Part shown: positions 13,131 to 24,691 of the stretch, piece by piece
Layout: each line of letters begins with the position of its first letter
How positions within the stretch are numbered: the first letter of the stretch is position 1
NCBI GenBank assembly: GCA_021234155.1
Contig: JAJEKV010000009.1
Span: forward strand, 11,786,546-11,850,545
Direction: 5' to 3'
DNA from: Isoetes taiwanensis
Taxonomy: Eukaryota; Streptophyta; Lycopodiopsida; Isoetales; Isoetaceae
DNA: 64,000 nucleotides
Program-made: the position numbers and the translations under genes
The notes under the pieces: model-generated
What the model was told of the DNA's origin: nothing
What the model saw: only the letters and a program-made list of their open reading frames with translations
Databases searched by the model: none

Positions 13131-15099
13131 TATATCAGGTAAGTTCTCTTGAATATATGAGCCCAACCTCCGTAACGAGCTCGTGCTCAGCATCTCATAT
13201 AGGGGCTCGCCAGGACGGACCAGTTCAGCGTAGCGTATCCGAATGTCGTCGTATATCGGACAACTCAGAAGGTGTGGCATTCGTCTTCCACAGCTCCAAC
13301 CTGCCAGCATTGACAAAACCTCTCCTAACGCAGCTCCCCAATCCATCTCCTTGTCTCAATCCGGAGATGGTGTGCACCTGTGCGGATAGAGGCAATGCAT
13401 CTACGCTTTTTCATAGGTAGATGAATGCGCAGGTAGCATTGCGGCCCCCGCTCCAACATAGGATTTATGTGGCGTTGATAATGTGACATCTTGACCTGTT
13501 CAAGGGTGCTGGCATCCCATAGCTTACTGAGGAAGCATGCGTCAAGGTACTGTCTGAGACTGCGGCGATCTGCCTCCGTTTGCACTTAGATGCACCTGCG
13601 CTCCTGCACATTCCATCTGGCCAACCACTGAGCTCTCTTTTCCCGCCACCAGGCTTTTAGGCGTTGAGGCCCCATTGTCATTGTGTAAGCGAGGTTAGAG
13701 AGACGAGTATCGTCCATACTGACCACCTTCTGGAAGTAGACGATGTGTTTGTCAAGGGCCCCTCTTTGAAGAGGCAAGAAGCCCGTTTCTTGCAACAGTA
13801 TCTGGTATGGGACTGTGGACTTCACCCCTAAGGCCCGTGCCAAGAAAACTTTTTGCACCTGCTCTAAGTCATTCCAAGTGGCGAGGGAAATCACCGGGCT
13901 CCAGATTTCGACCACATACAAGAGCACATGTTCTACTAGCACCTTGAATAGAAGCGATTGGTGGGCCCAATCATACAGCTCTGCCTTGTGGCTATTATTC
14001 TCCATTGCATAGAGTGCCTTTCAACTTGCTGCGGCTCGCAGCCGGATGAAATTGTCCCAGTTCATGGCCGACGGGAACTCCACCCCCAAATATTTGTAAG
14101 CGGATACCACTTCAACAATTTGGCCACGATAAGTGAGGATTGGAGGCCTTGGCTGACGTGTCGACGATACCAGAACTACCTTGGTTTTGGCTAAGTTGAC
14201 GTGCATGTCAGTCACCTGGCAAAATGTGTCCAGGGCATTGAGATGGCCTTGCATATGCACTTTGAGTGTGTGCGGGAGATCCACATAAATCAACATAGAT
14301 CCGGTTTTTGATGAGTGCGGTGTAGGAGGTGATCTCCAGTGCCTTCATTATCAGCGAGCATCTCTCCAGCTGATCAATATACAGGCCAAATAGTGTGGGA
14401 GAGAGAGAGAGCATCCTTGGGGGACCCCGATACTGCTCTTGAATGGTTGGCCCGCTGGTTGTAGCCGACCGGTGCATGTCTCATATAACATGTACACCGC
14501 GTTCTACAGTTCGGCGGGGACGTCTGCTGCTGCAATCTTGCCCACAGCTTTTCCCGAGGCACAATGTCAAAAGCCTTGGCAAAGTCTACGAAGCAGCAAT
14601 ACAGATCTTGCTGACGGTTCTTGCTGTCCTTAATCAGAGTCCGCAGCGTGAAGACATGATCTATGGTTGAGTGCCTCGGCCTGAATCCTGCCAGTAATTG
14701 GCCGGGCAATGCGGGTCTCTTGTAGATTGGGACAACCCTGCTAGTGGTCTATTGCGGGGAAAAACCTTCCCGCAATGCCATGGATGGTCCTGCCCACTTG
14801 AGCAACTCTGCCTGCATGCCATCAAGGTATGGTGCTTTTCGATTGGCTAGACGTTGTAGCCCCTGCGCTACCTCCGCCTCTGTGATTTCCAGTAACTAGG
14901 CCTGGCGGGTAATGCCCCCTTGCACCTTCCGGGGTTGTAGAGACTCTTTTGTAGGTATTGCCCCAGTGCAGGTGATGTTTCCTGTGGGGCGGCATTGGCC
15001 TCCTGAGCACTCTTCGCCAAAAGGTCCTGGGTTTAGAAACTCGAAAGCTCAGCTACTTTCCTATAATATTATAATCCAGAAGTATGAATTACAATCTAA

Positions 15100-15722
15100 G
15101 AAACAAAAATTTGCGATCCAAAGGACACATTTATTATCCGCGAGATCACACTTGATTTTGTCATCTACTATACCTGTCCATCGGTACTTGAAAGCACACA
15201 TCTCTGTGAAGAAACAGAGAGCTATTGCTGCCATAAGGACGGGTTCCCATTACCTCGGGGTAAGCAGTTATTTGGGGGTGAATGGCGGGCCCGGGATCCC
15301 CGGGGAGGAGAGGATATGTCGGTGTTGTGAGATGCGTGATAGAGGATGAGCACCATGCCCTCGGTGCCAGCCGGCCTATGCCTATGTCCGGCGATTGCAC
15401 TTGATCTTAGATGCTCGACCTTGCGCCCGCTACATCGATTACTCGCATCACCTCACGGTAAGCCTTGTTGGGAGCTTACATCCTACTGATTTGGCCGTCC
15501 CGGACTTGCTCTTCGGGGCATGGTATTTGAGAGCCCCTCTTGTTAGGGTTTTCCTCCCAAGTGGGGTTTTTTTCATCGGTAGTAGGGTTCTCTTGTCTGA
15601 TTACATTGTTTTTGGTGTTGGGGTTTTGGCTTTTTTGCTGTTCTCTGCATGTATCTTAGTCTCATAGGCGGGCCTCAGGTGGGCGTTAAAATAAACTTCC
15701 TTCCTTCCTTCCTTCCTATCCA
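15100..15722 (+). mobile_element. 5'-truncated LINE copy, same family as 12.9-15.0 kb
   Basis: On the + strand, 15130-15410 encodes the C-terminal end of the same LINE family. KKQRAIAAIRTGSHYLG matches KKRRCIASIRTGAHHL of the minus-strand copy, and a following frame reads VEDEHHAL against VEDECHTF. A 3' UTR follows with a GTTAGGGTTTTCC / GTGGGGTTTTTTT stem-like block, then AATAAA and a (CTTC)n tail at about 15696-15718. The two copies lie nearly head to head; the junction between them (about 15040-15100) is unclear. Confidence 0.7.
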
Positions 15723-16640
15723 CTTGTACAAAACATTTTCCACCCTTTTCTTGCGCAGGCCGTCAATGCAGCATAAGGATCTAGCTTCCTCAAATTCGAT
15801 GCTTTCATCCCAGTGTCAGTGTCTTCTCCACCTACTATCAACACATATATGTAGCAAAATAACAGGGGGTTCCAGGGGGATTTGATATGGATGTAAAAAT
15901 AACAATTCCTGAAACCATAGACCATATAACCTTAAAACAATTGAATGGGTTGTTATAAAAAAAAAACATAGATTCAAGATAAAAAACAATTACATTAACT
16001 CGCTGGGTACATTGGTTAAAGTAGCCTTATTAGAACATTGAGTTATTTTGCCCCGTATTTCATATTCTAAAATCTTAGGCAAAGGCGTATAGAGGTTCGA
16101 TATTCCCTCAAAACCTTAGGCGAAATCATATTTCAAATCATAGGCGCCTCTAATCATAAATGACTATAAGCGAAACGAGAGGTGCCCAGAGGCTCCAACA
16201 TACGATCTGGGTCGTAGGATCGGCGAATCCGACGACTGTGGTAGTCCCACTATTGTGCTTTCCTGTTAGTTGCACATCCAAACAATGTCAAGGCTAAACA
16301 TGCGTATAGAGCAGAACTACTAACAAATATTGGAAGGGAAAAAATGATATGTGGCTGTCATTTCACAAACGGATTTTAAGGATCCAAGAGTTACTGGAAA
16401 ATCGAGATTTATTAAAGGACCAACAACAACAGAAACCTCCATATGCCTTTTGAAAGGCCAAACTTATTACTTGATAGAATTCTTTGGAACTTTTAGCCCA
16501 ACAACATATGTGCGAGTTGGCAATGGATGAGCATGTACTAGCAAGTCATGATTCAGTCAAGTTGGCAACTGATGAGCATGTACTAGCAAGTCATGATTCA
16601 TGAAGAATTCGTCGCTACCACCACAACCTTGGTTGTAACA
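15723..16640. other. intergenic with a 45-bp tandem repeat
   Basis: No gene is recognised. At 16515-16604 a 45-bp unit (AGTTGGCAAtGGATGAGCAT... ending GTCATGATTCA) occurs twice in tandem with few differences. Near 15850 the phrase AGCAAAATAACAGGGGGTT also appears, with one change, at about 41706, so both places may carry remnants of one repeat family. Confidence 0.5.
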
Positions 16641-16648
16641 GTAGCTCC

Positions 16649-17340
16649 CTATTGAGACTTCACCTTTTTACCATCAATCTCCATAACTAACATTTGCTCA
16701 AAGAATTTCCCCTCTCCCTTAATGAATGCATCTACTAACACATTTAGATACCTGAAACAACAAAAATAGATCATAATAGCATGAAGATCTTGGCAAATTC
16801 CAGATTGAATTGGAGGAATATCTAACAATCCATGTAAGACAACCAAAATATTGTAAGAATATGAGGCCTTCTAAGCAGATTATATACTCTACGCTTGGTT
16901 GCATAACTAATTCAGCAAGTACATAAGTGGAAAGCAAATCCTCAGAGATGTATTCAAATGTCAAATTACATACATAAGAGGGTGGAACTTGGCCGAACCA
17001 GGAAACTGAATGGCTTTTTCGATGCTTCCAAATGGTGCATCATGGCCAAGATCAACCATTTTGACGTCTAGACCACATTTGAAGCAGATATCGTATTCCT
17101 GTAGGCAATCAAAATGTAGCAATGTTCTAACAGTCCATGTGATACTTATAACATGGATGTCAATGTCCACTTCAAATTACGAATAAATTTACCAAATTCC
17201 AGGTTAGATAAAATAATCAACTCTTACATCCATGACACCAGAGAATTTGCCTTGCTGGGCATAGGTCTTTAACATGAAAGCATGATGCAGTTCAGATGTT
17301 TCAGCATAGTATCGCATAACATCTACCCTAGTTCCAATCG
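16649..17340 (-). pseudogene. unrecognised exon-like blocks (gene or gene remnant)
   Basis: The minus strand shows coding-looking blocks separated by consensus splice sites. The first block (about 17340-17231) reads ...VDVMRYYAETSELHHAF... and ends at a GTAAGAG donor. The second (17099-16972) starts after TTGCCTACAG, contains EYDICFKCGLDVKMVDLG and DAPFGSIEKA, and ends at GTAATT. A middle open stretch (about 16964-16760) contains FEYISEDLLSTYVLAEL. The last block (16749-16649) starts after TTGTTTCAG, reads YLNVLVDAFIKGEG... and ends in a stop. The first join (GVMD to EYDICF) keeps the frame. Upstream (17740-17350) there is a further open stretch with an internal TGA. I do not recognise the family. 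It could be a short live gene, a 5'-truncated copy, or a pseudogene; the missing start and the internal stop favour the last. Confidence 0.45.
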
Positions 17341-17349
17341 AAATTTTTT

Positions 17350-17740
17350 GAGCTTAAGCCATTAGAAGAGTTCTCTATTGTAGAACTCTTTTGGCAGACT
17401 CTGACAAAAAAAATAAGGGCTTCCAAAGCAGGATCTTAAGTCACATCTGAAGCATAGAAATGGCAGCCAAGTTGAAGTTCCATCCTCAACATCAAACACA
17501 GGCAATATCCACAAGTTAGTGCCAAAGCAAAGTTCAGATTTTCAAATAGCTTCATCTCCACATTTGTTTGTGATGTATGAGAGGTCTATCTCACATAGAA
17601 TAACCGCGACTATATCTTTTTCAATGCGGCCACAAAGCAACTCCCTAACTAGATATGGCTCACAAGCATTTGGTCGGCTATGCCGACAAGCCAAAGCTCC
17701 ACGAAGTCGAATCGCCTGCAACGAATAGGACAAGGGTTTC
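17350..17740 (-). other. open minus-strand stretch upstream of the unknown exons
   Basis: A minus-strand frame runs from about 17733 to 17360 with one internal TGA at 17542. Past the stop it contains LWILPVFDVEDGTSTWLPF and ends with KEFYNRELF before TAA. Its composition looks coding (varied residues, aromatic-rich), but no domain is recognisable. It may be the 5' part of the neighbouring unknown exons. Confidence 0.3.
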
Positions 17741-18318
17741 TAACCCTCATAATCAACGGTCAGACTAGGACGTAACTACGCCTCACGCTAATCGATGGTA
17801 GCAAGACCCAACCCAATAACGCTGATTAATGCAGGTTAGCAAAATCTCCATCGTCCAAAAATCCTTCCAAAACAATCTTGGCCGTCCAAAACAAAAACCC
17901 ATTTATCAGCCCATCAATCAAAGGTTCGGGCAACCCAGGAAAAAGGCCCTCCTAATAAAAAAAGGGCCAGGAAGGAGAAATAACATAAAACAGGTGCAAT
18001 ATTATTCCTCATGGGTGATGATCTGCAAGGAATCAAGTTTTGTGCCTTTCGTACATTGGACAGGAAACCATGCAGTTTATGTATCGCAATCCTTCCACCG
18101 GACCAGGGGTTTAAGCTCTGAAGCGTACTATTCAGCATTACTAATTCTCATCATGCTACAACATACATATGGGTGCCCGTATGCCATTGAAGGCTTTCAT
18201 TGCGATAGCTTTTGAAAAGCCGTGAAGTTGGTTGATAGACACCTTGGGTTTTCTGAGTTCTTTGATAATCCGCTATTCTGAAGCTTAATTGGCTAGTCAG
18301 CAGTTTCCTTATGCTAGG
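17741..18318. other. upstream region of the P450 reductase gene
   Basis: This non-coding stretch precedes the reductase start and presumably holds its promoter and 5' UTR. I see no convincing TATA box, and the transcription start cannot be fixed. Confidence 0.4.
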
Positions 18319-21300
18319 ATGGAAGCAAATACAGCTGCTTACTCAGTCTTCGATTTGCCTGCTTCATTGTTAGATGCTCCATCTTTGCTGGTATCTCTTG
18401 CCGTCTCCATCGGAGTCTTTGTTTTCTCTGTGGTCCTCCTTTTCTGGAGAAGGACTGTCCCTAAAAAAAATAGTGGGGCCGTTCAGAAGACTACCCTAAA
18501 TTGTAAGGTTGAGCCCAAGGAAACAGAAGTCGAAGATCCTACCAAGAAGAAAGTGGTGGTGTTTTTTGGGACTCAAACAGGAACTGCAGAAGGCTTTGCA
18601 AAGGTTTGTTTTTTCCTTTTTTCTTTTGGCAGCTGCAAGCAAAAGACTATTAGTTACAGTAAATTCTGTAATTTCGTACTATATTAAAGAATGCTCCTGC
18701 TGTCTAGGCTATTGCAGAAGAAGGTCGATCCAGATATGAAAATAGAGTGATTTTCAAAGTGGTCGATCTGGTATGAACATATTCACTATGCCTTAGATGC
18801 ATTTTAGTTAAGTTACTCTTCATCTATTATCTGTGGCATCTTCAGGAAGATTATGCACAAGAGGATCAGCAGTATGAGGAGAAACTGAAAACTGAAAGCC
18901 TCGCATTGTTTATGCTTGCGACGTAAGTTTATCCCTCTTTTGCCTTTGACGTTTTTGAGTTACAAAGATACCAGATCAATTTTGAAAAGCAATGCATTTC
19001 CATTATTTAGCTGAAATCGTTGAATGGTGTATGACATCTCACGTTTACATAGTTATGGAGATGGTGAACCAACAGATAATGCCGCTCGTTTCCATAAGTG
19101 GATTTTAGAGGTAAAAGTTTCCCATTAGCATATTTCAAACTGTCATCATGTTATAGCTCAAAGTCCTTGTTTAAAATGTAAGTTGAACAACAAGATTAGT
19201 GAAGCTCATAGTGTTTATGTTCCAGGATGAAGACAGAGGAAGCTGGCTCTTAGGCCTTAACTATGGCATTTTTGGTCTTGGGAATCGGCAATATGAACAT
19301 TTCAACAAAGTATATATAATCAATTGTCATTTGGAAGTAAATGACGCTGGATGTCTTGGCATGGCTGTTCCTTATGGAAGTAATGTGGCGTCTTTAATTT
19401 GCAGGTTGCTATAACAATTGACAAGGCCCTCGAGAAGCAAGGTATCAGTTATATAGTGAAGATGAGTTGGGATGTTTTTTCAAGGCTAAATTGGTTTTGT
19501 TAGGTGCCAAGAGGCTTGTACCTTGTGGGCTTGGGGACGACGACCAATGCATTGAAGATGACTTTTCTAACTGGTATTATCATGGCTAATACGCATTAAT
19601 CTTTAATTTCAGAATGGATGCTTATAGTCATTATCCAGGCGAGAACAATTGTGGCCAGAATTAGACGTTTTGTTACGCAATGTGGATGATGAGCCAATTA
19701 CTGCTTATATAGCCACTATTTCTCAATACCGTGTTGTGCTGCATGAAGAATGCAAGGAGAGGTTTGAACGAAAAGATGAGCATGCAGAAACAACACATGA
19801 CATAAGTGATCCTTGCAGGTAGTTTCTTAGTCTTTGCAGTTCTCGTATGTCTCTGTCAAAGAGGCCACTGAAACATTTGCTGCTACAGAGTACCTGTTAG
19901 AGTCCGAAGAGAACTTCATTCTAACCTGTCCGATCGATCGTGTACCCATTTAGAATTCGACATTTCTAACACAAGCATAAAGTAAGAGGCTTAGATTTTA
20001 GATATCCTTGCGCATGGAGGCTTAGATTTTAGATATCCATGCACATGCGCCTTTATTGAAATGTATGGTTCCACTTCTAACTCCTGGTCGATGCTATGCC
20101 ATTTATTCAGATATACAACAGGAGACCATGTTGGAGTGTTTGCTGAAAACCATGTTGAAGTGGTTGAAGAAGCAGCGAAGCTTCTCGGTCATTCTCTTGA
20201 TACAATATTTTCTCTTCATTGTGATGCAGAAGATGGGTCTCCATTAACAGGCAGCAGTAACTCCCTCCCTCCTCCCTTTCCTGGCCCGTGTACCCTTCAA
20301 ACAGCCTTGTCTTGCTACACTGACTTGTTAAGTCCTCCCCGCAAGGTATGCATTATGGTTATCTGCATTGACAATGGGGCAGCTACTGTAGCAATAATTT
20401 GTTTGTCGTGTAGGCTGTGCTTTCTGTGTTGGCAGCATATGCATCTGATAGTAATGAAGCATCTCGTCTTAGATATCTTTCAAGTCCTCAGGGGAAGGTA
20501 TGACTCCATGTAAAATTATGTAGTTTATATGCTCATTAAGCTGCTGTTATTAACTGGAACTCTTCGTAGAATGAATATACGCAATATATTTCGGCAACTC
20601 AACGAAGTTTACTAGAAGTGCTTTCAGAGTTTTCAACAGTGAAGTTACCTCTTGGTGTCTTCTTTGCTTGTGTTGCGCCCCGGTTGCAACCACGATATTA
20701 TTCAATTTCTTCCTCTCCGAGGTAAGACAGGGCTGCAATTTTTTCATGCATAGGTGTAAATGATATTATTCAATTTCTTCCTCTTCGAGGTAAGACAATG
20801 CTGCAATTCCCTCATACAAAGGTGTAAAAAGGAACACAGTTGGAATTGGTGCATGAGAAACAAACTAAGCCTTCAGTTCAATTTTCAAGTTATATGGATG
20901 TGAGATATGGGACCCAAGCCCATCTAAGTTGCGGGTATAAGTTGGGAAATGCGTACGAAATTCTGCAGGATTATATCTGGGGCGTGATTGGAAACTGGAA
21001 TGGAATTCTGTTACTAGATGCAACCATTAGAAAGAACCACCTGTCAAATTTTGGCATGTTATATCACTTCGAGAAATTGAAGGGTGGTTTAACAACCAAG
21101 TAGATAGATGAAGGGGTGAATTTAAGGTTTGAAATTAGGGATAAATAGGGTGATGGATAAGCTATGGGAAAATCCTGGAATAGTTATGAGAACAATATAA
21201 ACCATAAAGAAAGCAGGTCATTTATGACATTATAAGAAAAGAGAGTCAATTTGTTAAGGTGACGAATAGAATTAAGTAAATGCAGATTATATAAGTTGGA

Positions 21301-22662
21301 TAACATAAAAGATAACTTTTCAGATTTCCATCATACAAAGGAAAAATAGAGAGCACATTCCTTTGTAGATGCCATCAGAGGAGTTGATTAGCCCATAGAA
21401 TGCAACCTCTGGCATACAATGCTAAACAGGATAAGACTCTTGTAGAATGGAGATAGCGCGGAGTGAATTAGTGTCATGAGTGGGAGCATATTAGATGGTG
21501 GCACTATATCAGAAAGGGATTCGAAGGAGACATGATGCTTTGACCAAGAGAACATTGGATGGCTTTAATGACATATTGAATGAAACGTGATAATGGCTGT
21601 GATAATGAAACTCATTCTCCCTCCCTCGCTTTCCTTGTATTCATTGCGTAAAAATGGTTACAGGCTATCACCATCAAGCATCCATGTGACTTGTGCATTG
21701 GTCTATGGGACCACTCCTACTGGCCGTCTTCATCGAGGGATCTGTTCCACTTGGATGAAAGTAAGCATCAATATCAGAAAAAATCTTTTTTCTTAACTTT
21801 GTTGATTGCACACTGGCTTATATTCAGCATTTGCTCTTTTCCAGCATGCGGTTGCTACAACTGATGATATACACAATTTCAGTTCTGCTCGTATCTTTGT
21901 TCGGCAATCTAATTTCAAATTGCCACATGACCCACAAATCCCTATTGTGATGGTGGGGCCTGGTACTGGATTGGCTCCTTTCAGGGGCTTCTTACAGGTG
22001 ATTATAAATGAGGCTTATACATGATTTGAACATTTCCATTATCACCAAAATGTTTTGAACTTTTAGGAGCGAGCGGCATTACAGGAACTTGGTAAAGAAC
22101 TTGGACCAGCTATGTTGTTCTTCGGATGCCGTAACCGAGCGCAGGTGATTAGAATTTCGGTTTACTTTTTTTTTATCTGATTGCTGTTATCAAAGTAGTA
22201 TAGTCATGTGGCTCAGGACTACATATACGAGGAAGAACTCTCCCAATACAAGGACAGAGGAGTTATTTCAACTCTCTCTGTTGCCTTTTCCAGAGAAGGT
22301 CCAATGAAAGAATATGTACAAAATAAGATGATTGCCCAGGTACTTTTCAGTTATAGATTATGGGAAGGTTGCTGCTTAACATTGCCATTTGTTCAGGCAA
22401 GTTCGATTTGGAGTCTTATTTCCAGTGGTGGCTATCTTTACGTATGTGGGGATGCAAAAGGGATGGCTAAAGATGTCCATCGAACCATTCACACCATTGT
22501 CCAACAGCAGGTTGGAAATCATCAAGCTTTTACTCAAGTGAACATTTTGTTCCCTCACCTGATGCGATTGTGGTTTTGCAGGAAGTGGTTAGCAGTTCTA
22601 GTGCTGAGTCCATAGTGAAGAAACTCCAAATGGATGGACGATATTTAAGGGATGTCTGGTAA
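18319..22662 (+). CDS. CPR: NADPH-cytochrome P450 reductase
   Basis: This ER-anchored diflavin enzyme passes electrons from NADPH through FAD and FMN to cytochrome P450s, heme oxygenase and similar acceptors. Eighteen coding exons join into 687 codons, normal for the family (about 690-710): 18319-18603, 18708-18770, 18846-18922, 19053-19110, 19226-19309, 19405-19441, 19504-19573, 19639-19818, 19889-19981, 20111-20345, 20414-20497, 20570-20721, 21664-21760, 21845-21997, 22067-22144, 22217-22339, 22397-22510, 22582-22662. All introns are GT-AG. An N-terminal membrane segment lies at residues 22-43 (followed by WRR). The FMN phosphate loop is [13 protein letters not shown] (83-95) with [12 protein letters not shown] after it. 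FAD binding shows as RYYSISSS (464-471) and [13 protein letters not shown] binding shows as [10 protein letters not shown] (543-552), FFGCRNR and [10 protein letters not shown]. The chain ends in the expected tryptophan (RDVW). The first ATG in the exon 1 frame is used. Everything needed for activity is present. Confidence 0.96.
20694..20830 (+). repeat. 68-bp tandem duplication across the CPR intron 12 donor
   Basis: The last 27 bp of exon 12 plus the first part of intron 12 (ATATTATTCAATTTCTTCCT through GAGGTAAGACA and GGTGTAAA) are repeated 68 bp downstream with about 10 changes. A second complete donor (CTTCGAG|GTAAGAC) therefore lies in the intron. Its use would add 68 nt containing an in-frame TGA. 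The true donor at 20722 keeps the frame to exon 13. Confidence 0.85.
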
Positions 22663-23045
22663 CACTTGCTTTTGGGCAAGTTACTTATTTAATCCATCTA
22701 GGAGACCATGAATTTGGGAGCTTCTCACATCTGCCATGGAGTCCTCACTGATTCAGGTCTTCAACAATTTTGTTACTACCCGCTGGAATGTGCACAACTT
22801 GCCAAACAAAGGGGAGCGTTGCTGAAGTGGTGCGCTTACCAACTTGCAGACCTGAGCTTGTATAGTAGCGTATAGTAGAATCAAGAACAAAATAAAAGAT
22901 GCATGATAGTTAAACTGTAATGATTAATATTCAACTAGTCCAAGTTATTAGAAATTGATCTGTTAAGCTATTGCAAATTGAAATTCCTAAACATTAAATA
23001 TGTTCTGCATCTCACAACCAATGCTAATGCTTATTTGCATCTTTT
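22663..23045. other. CPR downstream region
   Basis: Likely contains the reductase 3' UTR. No gene is seen. From about 22977 a 70-bp block (AATTGAAATTCCTAAA... to TTTGCATCTT) begins that recurs at about 23215-23285. Confidence 0.4.
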
Positions 23046-23051
23046 ATCGGG

Positions 23052-23204
23052 TTTTTTTTATTGTTGATCTAGAGCCGTTGATTGGCAGCATATTCCCGTT
23101 GTTATTGTGCCAGATCAATGGCCATTAATATTTTAACAAAAAATTAAAAAGCCAGTTCCTATGGTTTGGGTTGAACATATGGCCCATTGCAAAAATATTA
23201 AGGG
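23052..23204. repeat. direct repeat, left copy, flanking the triterpene cyclase remnant
   Basis: This ~150-bp block (TTGTTGATCTAGAGCC..., GGCCATTAATATTTT, AACATATGG, CCATTGCAAAAA, ending TTAAGGG) recurs in the same orientation at 24692-24841 with modest divergence. Adjacent to it a ~70-bp block (22977 and 23215) is also duplicated. Confidence 0.8.
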
Positions 23205-23527
23205 CAAAAAGAAAATTGAAATTCCTAAAAATTCAATATGTTTTGCATCACAACTAATGCTAATGCCTATTTGCATCTTCATGAGTTTTATGGGTTTTTT
23301 GCGTTGCCCACCTATTGGGCAACCAACCCTCTTGTTGAAGGATGGAAGGTCTTGATTTGATTTAAATATAATAATATCCCATAAAATATTCTAAATACGT
23401 AGTCGCGATTGTCTGGGATTAATTACGGTTTTTGTGACACTTTGTGATACTTAGACGATAGAGATTGTTTAGGATTTCTTAGATGGTAGAGATTGTTTGG
23501 GATTCCTCTCGCAAATAAGTGGAAGAC

Positions 23528-24528
23528 TCAATTCCCTCCAGTGGCATGGGCGAGGGCAGCGGCAAGGGCAGGGGCAATGGCAAGGGCGTCTATAATCGGT
23601 GGAGGATCACAAGTCGCGACTGCTCTAGGCCCGTCCTTTTTCGTGGCTCCCCAGCCTATAGTCTTGCACTGCATGCTATGAATCCAATCCACAGCTGTAC
23701 TGATTGCCTCATTCTTGCCGGTATTATCTTGAAGACTAATTGGGAGCAAGGCCATCGCAACAACAACAAAATCATCCATATCCGGATATAGCTGATTCTC
23801 GAATTGGAATCCCCATCCTCTTGCCTTTCCTCTCTTGTTTCTCACAGCCCAATTCCCACGTTGCACAACCTTGTGTCGCACCAAAAATTATGATTCCCTT
23901 TGAATTGTGGGATGATCTGGACTGATTCCAAAATTGACAAAGGATCGAATTACATGGGCAGTATCTCACACAACCGAAGTGAATTCCTGCACCTGGAACT
24001 CATCATCTGTCTCGATGGCAAAGAATTTTTGCCTTGCTTTGAAATTAGCCTCCACAATTGGATCAGATGCCTTGTATTTTAAGGATTTCAAAACTAAGAG
24101 AGCAAAGACTGTAAATACCGAACATTCCCAATCGTCTGAAACGGTCCTTCGGCCTAGCACTCATTTCTCGGCAACTTTAATCCCTCTATTTCTCAGAGGC
24201 ACCATGTTATACTTTTCCAAAAGCTTGGAAGCATGATCCATACAAATAAATATGTCTGCCCATGTGGCTTTATATGGCATTCTATAGCCAACAGTTTTGC
24301 GACCTTCAGAGTAGAGTTCATCTAGAGACAAAGGAGGATTTATGTTGAGGACTGGTTTTCGATCGAAAAGAATGATAAAAGAGACAATGCAGCTACGGGC
24401 TTAACTAGTCATGTCGTAGACATTAAAAGGGAATCAATCTGGCAGAAACATGATCCAGGGAGGGATAGAAGGAATGCCAATCCAACCGAAGCAGCCAAGG
24501 AGGGCAAGTTGGAGGTTAGTAAATAGCA
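23528..24528 (-). pseudogene. squalene-hopene-cyclase-type triterpene cyclase pseudogene (fragment)
   Basis: A single minus-strand frame of about 330 codons matches the middle of class II triterpene cyclases of the squalene-hopene type, which cyclise squalene to hopene or diplopterol on membranes. Landmarks in order: LALLGCFGW and IPPWIMFLP; FNVYDMTS then ARSCIVSFIILFDRKPV; SLDELYSEGRK; NRGIKVAEK; the junction VV-stop-DTAHVIRS, where the family has VWDTA; GNWAVRNKRG; GFQFENQLYPDMDDFVVVA; VDWIHSMQ with GWGA. The catalytic acid motif DxDD is present as DMDD (codons near 23771-23785), which separates it from plant oxidosqualene cyclases (DCTAE). Five in-frame stops interrupt it; three are at positions where the family has tryptophan. 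N- and C-termini are missing, no intron is visible, and the C-terminal end runs into GC-rich low-complexity sequence near 23.55-23.62 kb. It is surely non-functional. Family assignment rests on motif order from memory of the family, not an alignment. Confidence 0.82.
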
Positions 24529-24691
24529 AGCACCGGCTAATGCCACAGAACAGTTTTACAGGTGCAAGTGCCATTGATGCTGAAGATCCATCTTAGGTAC
24601 TGTAGGTGTTCTATTCTAGGTGGTATGTAGGCTTGTTTGTACGCATCAATGGGTCTTCTAAAGGGCAACCCATTGATGCGTTAGCATCTTG

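Larger units (their letters stand above)
12890..15040 (-). mobile_element. decayed LINE (reverse transcriptase, C-terminus and 3' tail)
   Basis: Read on the minus strand, this is the 3' part of a non-LTR retrotransposon. In order it shows a linker before the reverse transcriptase (RLANRKAP near 14.85 kb), the RT palm (FRPRHSTIDH and FVDFAKAFDIVPREKLW near 14.6 kb), a remnant of the catalytic box at about 14.29 kb, VNLAKTKVVLV, then a long C-terminal region (13.1-14.0 kb) ending in a Cys/His-type tail (MPHLLSCP). Several stops and frame changes break it. The usual YADD box reads as YVDL, so the enzyme would be dead even without the stops. The 3' tail (12890-13130) contains a 44-bp tandem repeat and a hairpin shared with other repeats in the window. 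The C-terminus resembles I/Jockey/L2-like LINEs rather than plant L1; clade assignment is tentative. Confidence 0.8.

Noticed and set aside
23493-23700. Gly/Lys-rich or Ala-rich ORFs (GKGRGNGKG on +, ALAAALAHA on -)
   Set aside because: They are translations of a short GGGCAA-type low-complexity tract at the ruined end of the cyclase pseudogene.
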